Assembly: GCA_026120035.1 (NCBI GenBank)
Contig: JALRME010000015.1
Span: 186,001-250,000 of the forward strand
Direction: 5' to 3'
Origin: Coleophoma eucalyptorum
Lineage: Eukaryota; Ascomycota; Leotiomycetes; Helotiales; Dermateaceae
DNA: 64,000 nucleotides
The translations under genes and the position numbers were made by a program. Positions 53,486 through 62,425 of the stretch are shown in pieces (within the stretch, counting starts at the first letter, position 1; every line of letters begins with the position of its first letter). The notes under the pieces were generated by a model, which worked only from the letters and a program-made list of their open reading frames with translations, was not told the DNA's origin and did no database searches.

Positions 53486-55000
53486 ATGTTCTTCAGAGCA
53501 GGAATTGCTGCCGGCTTTGTCGCCGCAGTAGCTGCTGCACCAGCAGTAACGACCTCCGCCGATACTGGAGAATACACACCACTTCCATACTCCTACAACC
53601 AGTCACCCTCTGTAAACAGCGCTGCCGTCTCTTCGGCTGCTTCGGTTGCTGGTATTCCTGCTTCTGAGATCCCCGGCGCTACCAATGCAGTTCCTCCAGT
53701 CATCAGCAGCCAAGTTACTGGTGTTACTAGTCACGGCCCATATACAGGAACTGCCACAACTACAGGCGCTGTCAGTAACTCACCCGCCGGCACCGCCATC
53801 CCAGTGCTTCCACCCAACCCAACTGCCCTGGTCTACAACCCCAATGGCACCTTGAACGACCAAGAGCCCATCCCATATCAGCCCGCAGGAGGACTGGGTA
53901 CCAATGGCACTGAGCCGGTCTACCGCGTGCAGTCTGACTTCGACTACATGTCCATTTTACTCGGCCTATACCAAGAATGGATCGAGTTAGACCTATTCCA
54001 CAACATCCTCGCTACTTTCTCAGAAGAAGAGTTCACTGCAGCTGGACTCACACCTTCAGACCGCTTCCTAATCGAATTCATGGCCGACCAAGAATCCGGG
54101 CACGCCACATTACTTTCCAACCTTCTCGGCGGCCCTGGAGGCGCAACACCTCAATGTACCTACAACTACCCCTTCAAGACCGTCCACGAAGCATTCGACT
54201 TTACTCAGAAGCTCACCCGCTTTGGAGAGTCTGGTGTATGGGGTTTCCAAGCACACCTCGACTCGCGAGAAGTCGCGCAGCTGCTCGACCAATCTATTGC
54301 CACCGAGGCCCGACAGCAAATGATCTTCCGCCAGTTCTCCGGCCTATTCCCCATGCCCGTGTGGTTTGAGACCGGCATCCCGCAATCCTGGGCCTGGACG
54401 CTCATAGCACCGTACATCTCCTCGTGCCCAGCGGACTCGAAGCGTCTCGCATGGCAGAACTTCCCAGCACTGAACGTACTCAACCAGCCCAACTCAGCGC
54501 GCTGGAACGCTACGCAGACCGGTCTCAACGAGACGACCGGCTTCGGCCCCGCCGCGCCCTCGTCTGACATTCCCGAATCCGAGAGCTGCCTCGCCCGCAA
54601 CGACACGGGCTTCAGCTGCCAGGCGTCCGTCTCGCAGAACCGCAGCATCCCGCTCTCGTTCCCGGGCCGCGAGGTCTACCTGTCGTGGGAAGAGCCCGGC
54701 CAGCTGGTCGGTCCCAACAACTCCTACGTGACGGACACCAAGGCCGGCGCGCCGCAGTTCGTCATCTGGGTCTCGCAGCTCAACATCACCTACTCGCCGC
54801 TGACCAACATCTCCAAGCAGGGCGAGCTGAACTACGGCATGACCATCCAGCCCGACGTGAGCACGTACGAGGGCGACCCGGCAATCAATGGCACTATGTT
54901 CATTGCGCTAACCGATGCGGATCTGCCGTTCACGGCTTTCAATCTCAGTATGGTCAACCCGCACGTTGCTGCTGGACCATTCTTGTACCAGGCCGGATAG
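53486..55000 (+). CDS. Secreted Rds1-like stress-response protein, ferritin-like fold
   Basis: Intronless, 504 residues. It begins with a signal peptide (MFFRAGIAAGFVAAVAAAPA) and a Ser/Thr/Pro-rich stretch of about 120 residues. From about residue 145 comes a ferritin-like helical domain: LYQEWIELDLFH, FMADQESGHATLL and SIATEARQQMIFR supply Glu and His at carboxylate-bridge-like positions, so metal binding is plausible. The C-terminal part contains CPADSKRLAWQNFPAL and a beta-rich region. Relatives include Schizosaccharomyces pombe Rds1, induced by nutrient and other stresses. The 3' half is noticeably richer in G+C at third positions than neighbouring genes. The start is the only ATG that gives a signal peptide. 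Confidence 0.88.
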   Translation: MFFRAGIAAGFVAAVAAAPAVTTSADTGEYTPLPYSYNQSPSVNSAAVSSAASVAGIPASEIPGATNAVPPVISSQVTGVTSHGPYTGTATTTGAVSNSPAGTAIPVLPPNPTALVYNPNGTLNDQEPIPYQPAGGLGTNGTEPVYRVQSDFDYMSILLGLYQEWIELDLFHNILATFSEEEFTAAGLTPSDRFLIEFMADQESGHATLLSNLLGGPGGATPQCTYNYPFKTVHEAFDFTQKLTRFGESGVWGFQAHLDSREVAQLLDQSIATEARQQMIFRQFSGLFPMPVWFETGIPQSWAWTLIAPYISSCPADSKRLAWQNFPALNVLNQPNSARWNATQTGLNETTGFGPAAPSSDIPESESCLARNDTGFSCQASVSQNRSIPLSFPGREVYLSWEEPGQLVGPNNSYVTDTKAGAPQFVIWVSQLNITYSPLTNISKQGELNYGMTIQPDVSTYEGDPAINGTMFIALTDADLPFTAFNLSMVNPHVAAGPFLYQAG

Positions 55001-55435
55001 GCGAGGGCGTTGGTAGATGTAATAGGGTCAGGGGAGGATTTTCCGGTTTGGGAATTGGCGCAGTGGTGCGCTTTAATGATTTAATGATTCTTGTATATAC
55101 AGTGATATTTAGGAGGTATACAATCAAAATATACAGATGCAATTCTCCAGACAGCTGGGATTCTCGTCCCTAGTGGAAGTTCTAGTAAAACTAAGCAAAT
55201 CGAGCTCGACTTCGGTCTACCCGTATCTTAACATACATTGCACATCCAATTTTTCAAGATTATTGAAATGGTTCTTTCAAATTCGGGTTGCGAATCGGCT
55301 TAAGTTCAATGGGTTAGGCCGCCTAGCAATTCAGCAGCACAAGTGACAAGATATAGGTAATTTTTTGATATTTCACATAAGAACGTACACATGCTTTAAA
55401 ACAACCCCCCGCTTAATTAACTTGCAAAACAGAAC
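55001..55435. other. Convergent 3' flank
   Basis: About 435 bases between the Rds1-like gene and the 3' end of the monooxygenase. Nothing recognisable. Confidence 0.5.
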
Positions 55436-56864
55436 TTAGGCACTTGCCTTGCCATTCACACCATTCTTCCCAAACTCTTTAAATAACTCCTCATACTTCT
55501 CTGCAGCAACAACCATACAGTCATGCCCATAGATCTTCTTCTGTACATCTGCATCCGCCCACTTATCCGGTACCGCACCCCCCTTCTCCTTAAGCGCGGC
55601 AAACTGGCGATCACGCTCCTCTTTGGCCTTGCCCTCGCCAAGATGCAGCGCGCGTCCACTTGCTGCCGCGAGCTCCACGAGTGTCTCTGCACGCTCTTTG
55701 CGCAAGTTCTCGTAAACTAGAAGCGTTGTGTTGATGGTTTCGGGTTCAGTGTCGTGCATCCGCGATAGGACTTCAGCGAGTACGGCGGCGTCTTCGATGG
55801 CGAGTGCGGCACCTTGTGCTAAATGTGGGAGTGTGGGATGGCAGGCATCACCGACGAGTGCGCAGGAGCCATGGACCCATGTTGGGAGCGGAGAGTGCAC
55901 GCGCAATTTCCACTCGCAGACTTCACCATCAGGCACTTTTTGCAGCATACGCTGCACTTTTGGACAGAAATCAGAGAAGACATTAAGCATGACGCTCTTG
56001 TCGCCGCGCGTAGTATAGGTTGCACTTGGTGCCGAAGCGAAGTTGATATCGGGCTGCACAGTGGACATGTTGTAGATCTGCTTGTTGGAGACAGGGTATG
56101 CGATGATATGGCGCTTCTCGCCAATCCAGCGTGTTACTTTCTCACCATCAATCAACTCGAGGAGTTCTGGGTCATCCACCATGTCTTCCCTCTTGAGCAT
56201 AATGCGGTATGCAGCTTGGTTCGTGTCGATGACCTGGGCGTCGACTTTGAGAATAGAGAGGATCTGTGAGCGGATCTCACTCTTCAATCCATCACAGGCT
56301 AGGAGAACATCTGCAGTCACGGTATATGCTTCGCCATCTCGAGGCGTTACTTTGATAGTTGGCTTTGGTGAGAAGCTCTCGACGTGTGTGTTTGCAGTCG
56401 AGAAATGGAATTTGATCGCGGGTTCCTTCTGGCAGTGCGCAAACATTTGTCCGGCGAGCGACGAGCGATGTCCGACCATGTGTGGGTAGCCGTAAGTCTC
56501 TCGAATATAGCGAAGGTCGACGTGCCCGAGTTCCGAATCCGAATCGCCCTCTGTGTGTTCACCGTCAGCCAATGATTCCTTCTGAAAACCACATCACCCG
56601 AACAATTATTTACTCACGTCGAATACTCGTCTCCTTGAGGTCTACAGCTTCGCGCTCGATATCCTTCCAGCAACCAAGTCTATCCAGGATCCTAGCCATG
56701 TTGGGCGCAAGTTGGATTCCTGCACCAACGAACCCGAGATTTGACGCTGTCTCGAAGACTTGGATATCTGTGAAGCCCTTCTTGGACAGGGCGAGTGCGC
56801 AGGCCAGACCGCCCATGCCAGCGCCAACAATGGCTATCTTGAGGTCCTTGTGTGTCGCCGTCAT
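55436..56864 (-). CDS. FAD-dependent monooxygenase, salicylate-hydroxylase type
   Basis: Two exons, 56618-56864 and 55436-56550, joined over a 67-nt intron whose acceptor (cacacag) restores SIRQGDSDSELGHVDL; 453 residues. Class A flavoprotein motifs are complete: IAIVGAGMGGLACALAL, the DG motif in LACDGLKSEIR, and GDACHPTLPHLAQGAALAIEDA. The segment ETYGYPHMVGHRSSL is typical of the fungal salicylate/6-hydroxynicotinate hydroxylase branch. It would hydroxylate a small aromatic acid with NAD(P)H and O2 in the cytosol; the exact substrate is open. The protein ends in a hydrophilic tail (GKASA). Confidence 0.92.
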
Positions 56865-57865
56865 GACTGCGACTGTGTGTTCAAATAGGTAGGTGCGGGG
56901 TATCAATCAAGGCTTTGGTATCAGTAATAGCGAGACGCACAAACAGGTAGGTATAAGACGAAGAACAGAGGTGAAATGGGAAACAGAACTGGGCGAGCAA
57001 CGAAAAGATGTTGGTCCGACCTGCGCATGTTATATAACAATGCCCGTTCCACTACCACCCACATAGCTCCAAGCGAAGGAAGCGCATCCGTCATCCAAAG
57101 CGATACCGAAATGTCCACCCGAACTTGCATGAGGCAGACATCGGACCTGACATACGTACCAGGCCTCCAGTCATGATTGGACTGGATAGAGTTCCCTCAC
57201 GTAGGAGGGAAGGTGGAGAAGAAAAACGTACAGTATGGGAAAGGAGAAATTCACAATGAGGGGCAATCGGCAAAATAGCCACGCACACCTGCAACTCACC
57301 CCTCGCCAGCCCCACGTCTATCGGAAGCTCTTCTCCACATTTTAGTGTCCGACACTCGCATTCCTCGAGCTTGAGGCCGAATTTGCCACGCTATGCCGTG
57401 GTACAAGTCCCGAGATGGTGTTCCGTGGTGTGCGATATGCGGTTGTGAGGATATACTCTGTGTGGAGACAGTAGAGGAATCGGAGTTTGGCGTTTGGCCG
57501 TCGGTATCTTACGACGGATGAGAGAGCATTGCGTGGGTGAGGATCTTGGGTCACGTGGGTGATGCGAACAGAGCGGCTGATGTCTTTGCCGTTGCAGGAA
57601 TTCAAGGCTACACAGGGAAATCAGACTCAAATGAGAAAGAATGTTGTAGTTAAATTATTTGAAGCTGTTGATATAAAATTTCTTCCAATATATAGCTAGT
57701 AAAAGTAATGTTTAGTTCTGGGTTATTTTAGTACGTCTCATATCCCCTCATTAACTAACCGCAACCTACCACATAGTAGCTACTGTAGAGAATCCTTCCA
57801 AAACGCCATATATATACACAATATCGATCATAATTCCCGTGACACATGTAATGACAGCACACAAG
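56865..57865. other. Intergenic region
   Basis: About 1 kb upstream of the monooxygenase (minus strand) and downstream of the GH13 gene. Short overlapping frames only; no gene or element supported. Confidence 0.5.
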
Positions 57866-59606
57866 CTAAAGAAGCAAGAAAAGCGCACTGACGAATCCTA
57901 CACAACCCATTCCAAACACCATGCTGCCCTGGACACTCCTAACGCCAGCGCTCTTCTTTCCCCCTGAACTTGTCGAGTTCGATCCAGAAGTATCCCCACT
58001 ACCAGTCGTAGTGTTAACATCAAACCCACATAATCCACTGCCGTTCATGTTGAAAGCTGGATACCAAATTCTCGGTTCGCCGGCTTGCATTGGGACAGTG
58101 ATATTGCCAGCTTCGTTAGCTGTGAAAGTCGTACAGTTCACAATCTCCACAACTTGTGCACCAGCGGCGAATGCACCGGGAATGACAAGTTCGTACGCGC
58201 CACCAGCAGAGCCTTGGTTTGAGAATACCGCAACAATGTTCGCGCCGTCTGGGCCCTTCGTTGTAGCGTACGTGCTGTCATCGAGATACAGTTCGGTGGT
58301 TAGGTTTGTGACGTAGCGGCTGTCAATGCTGATGGCGTGGTTGCGGAGTTTGTTCAGCTTCGCAGTCAAATTGTAGAGAGGTGAAGAGGTGTCATAGCTT
58401 GTTGGCCACAAGGGCTCACGGTTAAGTGGTGCATAAGTGCCGTTCAGGTGTTGTTCTTGTCCTTGGTACACTAGCCATATGGTTAGTGACTGACCGGCTG
58501 AGACGGGACGAAGAAGACTTACTGGTTGGAATACCGTCTGCAAAGATGGTAAATGCAATTGCGTTTTTAGCGAGCTATAGTTACTGTCAGTTGCTATGTA
58601 AGGAGCAGTTCGTGAGAAGACTCACAGCAAGGTCTTCATTCAGAGAAGCGAAGCGAGGGAGATCATGGTTCTCTGCAAAGCTACCCATGAAAGTCTGATT
58701 GTGGCAGTCCTTCTGCACATCGCTCACCATCTTGGCTAAGCCCTTCATGTCGCCAGCAGTGAAAGCTCGGATAAGTGGAAAATAGGTCAGATAGTTTGGA
58801 AGGCCATCCATGAAAGCTTGATATCGGCAGACGTCGTTGATGACACCACTATAGACCTCGCCAAAAGTAAAGACACCTGCATTCTGTACGAAGCTTGCAA
58901 GGAATTCATCATTGACATGCTTTGCGGCGTCAATTCGAAGTCCATCGATGGAGTAGTTCGATACTAGCTCTTTGATCCAGGTGTGCATCATATCTGCTAC
59001 CTCCTGACTCTCGGTATCCAGATCTGGAAGTGCGACAATGTCAGTTCCCAGCCAACACTCTTGAGCATTAGTTGTGTTCTCGTAGTCGGTGATGGGGCAG
59101 TATTTGTGGAAGTATTTGGCATCGTTGTAAGGATTGAAAACCGAATAGTCGATGACCGTCGAGTCCGTCATATTTCCCGGTACTGGAACCGCCATATCAT
59201 TGATGACCACATCTACCATCAAGTACATGTCTCGATCGTGCAAGGCCTTTGCCAACGCATTCAAATCATCTGCCGATCCAAAGTTCGCGTTCAGCGCATA
59301 GATATTCTGGGGCCAGTAACCGTGGAAAGACTCTCCATATACGGTATCATCAGGGAAGTTCTCCACCACCGGAGAAATCTGGACGGCAGTGAATCCCATG
59401 CCCTGAATATAATCCAGCTTGTTCATCAAGCCAGCCCAAGTTCCTCCGCAGTACTTGTATAGATCGCATGATGGACTCGATCCGTCAGTGACGGCGAATC
59501 GATCCGTCATGACCTGGTAGATGGATCTTGAAGCCCATTCTGTCGCAACGGCTGCCTCTGTCAACTTTCCGAGGGCCAGGAGCGCGATACTCAATTGTGA
59601 CAACAT
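57866..59606 (-). CDS. GPI-anchored GH13 alpha-amylase-like / 4-alpha-glucanotransferase
   Basis: Three exons: 58626-59606, 58523-58574 and 57866-58470; introns 51 and 52 nt; 545 residues. A signal peptide (about 20 residues) precedes a GH13 barrel: FHGYW, GLRIDAAKH with nucleophile Asp226, FTFGE with acid Glu250, and AENHD with Asp315. Then come QGQEQH, domain C, a Ser/Gly-rich stalk and a hydrophobic GPI tail (FGMGCVGFVSALFLLL). In region I the secreted amylase motif VxNHM reads VINDM, so the conserved active-site His is Asp137. Loss of conserved active-site His together with a GPI anchor marks the fungal Agt-type enzymes, which transfer rather than hydrolyse alpha-1,4-glucan and help build cell-wall alpha-glucan. 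Transferase function is inferred from that pattern. Confidence 0.9.
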
Positions 59607-60669
59607 GGTCTGATTTCAAACGAGCGATAAAGGTACTAGAATTTGGCAGTAGGATGAGAACGACAGGATTTATGGTGCTGCTGAGCTGCTCGAGGTCGCA
59701 ATATAAGAAGAAAGCGACCAAAACGAAGGATGGTCGTTCTCAATCACAACAAAAACACAGAACGAAGGATGCGAAAGAAACAATTGACCAACTTGGTACG
59801 ATGAAAGGCGATGGACGCGTTCTGGTCATGGGTTCCTACCTCATTTTGTTTTTTCTTCATCCCCTCGTGATGGCTGGTTTGCCAAGAGTTGTGTAGTGGC
59901 AGCCAAGAAGTAAGGAAGCCGCCATCAAGCCATCACGAAGAGACACTGAGAGCATTTGTATGGCTTGCTCCTCGGTGGCCGTTGTTTGCACATGAATACG
60001 AATAAGGTGCGGTCGATCTACGCATGAGTAATGGGCGTGCAGAGTAATTTTAGTAGTTGGATACGAGCCATGGTGGCAAGGATGGGAGGATGGCAGGATG
60101 GCAGGATGGGAGCCGTTGGGGCCATGGTGCAGGACAGTACCGGTAGGACGAGACACAGAGGGCGCTGATGAGTGCATGGGACGGGCTTGGTGGTGAAGAT
60201 GCGCGGGGGAGCCATAGGACGAAACAACAATAAGGGACGAGGGATCATGCATGAAGGGACGGAGGGAGGATTCAGGGGTAAACCGGTGGCTGTCAGCTAT
60301 TTACTTGGCTCAGCTTATGCTTGTTACTCTATTTCACGCCAGCCGGCTTAGCTGGATTGAGTTTGGTGAGGGTTGGTGGCAGCCACCTTCCTCTGCTGTT
60401 GTGCGTGCTGTATGTTCTATTGGGTGGGTTTGCCTTGTTTGCTTTGTTTGCCACGGCATGGGATGACTAAGCCCCTTCTGCTGGCCCGCTCGCCCACCGC
60501 CTGTGTGCCTTGCACAGCCATGACGTCGATGTTGATGTGAGATGCGATATGCGACATGCTTGATGTAACTCTCAGGTCCTCCACCCAACCCTGAGTCTCG
60601 AACTCGAGTATAACTGCCCAAGTCACCCTCCGCACCGCCCCATTGACTTGCTAAGCTTTGCCCGGTACC
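59607..60669. other. Divergent intergenic region, GH13 gene and small membrane protein
   Basis: About 1.06 kb of promoter sequence. It contains an 8-bp tandem repeat at 60081-60112. Overlapping frames on both strands look spurious. Confidence 0.5.
60081..60112. repeat. Four 8-bp tandem units, gatggSag
   Basis: Units gatgggag, gatggcag, gatggcag and gatgggag lie head to tail. A short microsatellite-like array in the promoter region. Confidence 0.8.
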
Positions 60670-61191
60670 ATGTCCCCCTCAAGTGGCGCATCGGTCCCAG
60701 ACCCTGCTCAACTATCATCCGACGAAGCAACCACGGAAGCCAAAGCCAATGTAAAATCAAGCAGCGCTCTCACATCTGCCAAACAGAACATCACCTATCT
60801 GCTTTCGCCCAACAACCCCAACTCTCCGCACCCCGCGAAGCTACGAACACGTGCGCTTCTGAAATCGCTCCATTACCTCAGCATCTTCATATTTTGGCGC
60901 GTTGTTCGATATGCCAAATACGCCGTGGTAGGCTCCATTGTTGCTGCAGTAAGCGCAACCGCTTTTGGTGGGTTTGTGAGCGGTGTTGGTTGGGTGTTGG
61001 CTCCACCTGGGATTTTGGGCACGGTGGCAGTTGGCACTGCCTGGGCCATTGGGAAATGGGGATTCAGGAAATTGGGTGTCAAAGAACGCACAGCTGTGGA
61101 GGTTGAAAGGCAGGGGAAGATAGATGCGCAGGGAGTGAAGGTCGATGGGCAGTGGAGAGACGTTCAAGGGCCAAGAGCAGTGCCGTGGTGA
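60670..61191 (+). CDS. Small fungal protein with two hydrophobic segments
   Basis: Intronless, 173 residues, start at the first ATG (context ACCATGT). The N-terminal 55 residues are Ser/Thr-rich and polar. A basic-aromatic stretch (LRTRALLKSLHYLSIFIFWRV) leads to a Gly/Ala-rich double hydrophobic region (GSIVAAVSATAFGGFVSGVG and GILGTVAVGTAWAIG), then a charged C-terminus. It is likely membrane-inserted. I do not recognise a family with a known function. Its codon usage and strong single frame support a real gene. Confidence 0.7.
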   Translation: MSPSSGASVPDPAQLSSDEATTEAKANVKSSSALTSAKQNITYLLSPNNPNSPHPAKLRTRALLKSLHYLSIFIFWRVVRYAKYAVVGSIVAAVSATAFGGFVSGVGWVLAPPGILGTVAVGTAWAIGKWGFRKLGVKERTAVEVERQGKIDAQGVKVDGQWRDVQGPRAVPW

Positions 61192-61261
61192 ATAACGGAA
61201 AGTCTAACATTATACTCGTTGATTAAGGCCATGCTTGAGATCCCATCCCGACTTCGGCATA

Positions 61262-61948
61262 TCACAGTTCACTGAACTGACCATTCTTGATCTTTCGATA
61301 TGCCCTCTTGATCTCTGGCAGCTCCTCCAACTTCTCAAGCCATGCTCTAATAGCAGGATACGTATCCAGACTCAATCCAGCGTAGCCATATTCGCACATC
61401 CATGGATATGCGTGAATATCAACAGCACTAAATCCACTGTCAAGTACGAATCCACTCTTCGCACGTAATAACTGCTGCTCCAACACACCAAAACAACGAT
61501 AACTCTGCTCTCGGTACCTCGTCAATGCTTCAATGTTCTTCCCACCATCCTGGTGGCCGAACCAATTCACCTGTCCAAACATTGGCGCCAACCCTGTCGT
61601 GACCCAAAATACCCACTTCTCAAAATCGACCTTCTCTTGCTCCCGCGCATTCCCCGTTGGTCCATACTTCCCCTCGCGATCATAGACACGGAGCAGGTAA
61701 TTGATACAAGCGCCTGACTCCCAGCTCAGAACCTCCGTGTTGGGATCAAAGAGCGCAGGCACCCGGCCATTGGGATTGAAATCAGAGATAAACTTTTCTG
61801 ACTTCACGCCATTCGGACCATCGCCGAATTTCCAGAGCGTGACGGTATACGGGACTTGGAGCAGCTCGAGGAGGATGGCGACTTTGAAGGGATTTGCGCC
61901 CACCGCATAGGCATGGAGGGTTAGTGGCTGGGGTATGTTTGGGGCCAT
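61262..61948 (-). CDS. Glutathione S-transferase, Ure2-like
   Basis: Intronless, 228 residues. The thioredoxin-like N-terminal domain begins LTLHAYAVGANPFKVAILLELL and contains FNPNGRVPALFD and SWESGACINYLL (Glu-Ser glutathione-binding pair). The helical C-terminal domain follows, with SAVDIHAYPW (N-capping box region) and a final LPEIKRAYRKI. It belongs to the fungal Ure2p/GTT cluster of cytosolic GSTs, which conjugate or reduce electrophiles and peroxides with glutathione. Ser or Thr at the usual catalytic place is not obvious: the loop reads AVGANPFK. Tail-to-tail with the small membrane protein, 70 bases apart. Confidence 0.93.
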   Translation of the reverse strand: MAPNIPQPLTLHAYAVGANPFKVAILLELLQVPYTVTLWKFGDGPNGVKSEKFISDFNPNGRVPALFDPNTEVLSWESGACINYLLRVYDREGKYGPTGNAREQEKVDFEKWVFWVTTGLAPMFGQVNWFGHQDGGKNIEALTRYREQSYRCFGVLEQQLLRAKSGFVLDSGFSAVDIHAYPWMCEYGYAGLSLDTYPAIRAWLEKLEELPEIKRAYRKIKNGQFSEL

Positions 61949-62425
61949 TGTGATTAATTATAGGATGGATGGCTTGGAAGGCGGGGGAACTTAATACTCA
62001 CCTCGCACCACTGGCCTTCCGTGTCTCATATATATAATGTAATATCCATACAGTATGGTATGAAAGAATACTTCGGATTTGTAATATAACCTATACCATT
62101 TCCCACTAAAAAAAACATTTCTCGTTCTACAGCCCTTCGTACACGGCCTTGGTGAAAGGCGTAATAGAACCCTTGTTCTTATAAACTGTGCCTCACTCAT
62201 AACGGCGTGCTTCTACCTACATGCCGTCTCCACTTGTCGGGAAAAGGGCGTAGAAAGTCACATGCTAGATAATCTGCACAATCTAAATCCATTTAAGATT
62301 AAGCGACAAGAAGTTGCCATTAGAAAGGAAAAGGTGGTATTACTTGAAAATAATAGAAGAAAGTACAAGAGCTATTAAACGGGGTTTGTCTGCATAGAAT
62401 CCCAGATTTGGTCAACAGTCTGTTA
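61949..62425. other. Intergenic region
   Basis: About 480 bases between the GST start and the 3' end of the HET-domain gene, both on the minus strand. AT-rich, nothing recognisable. Confidence 0.5.

Noticed and set aside
57342..57630. Short open frames in the region before the monooxygenase
   Set aside because: Low-complexity, overlapping, without homology I can recognise.
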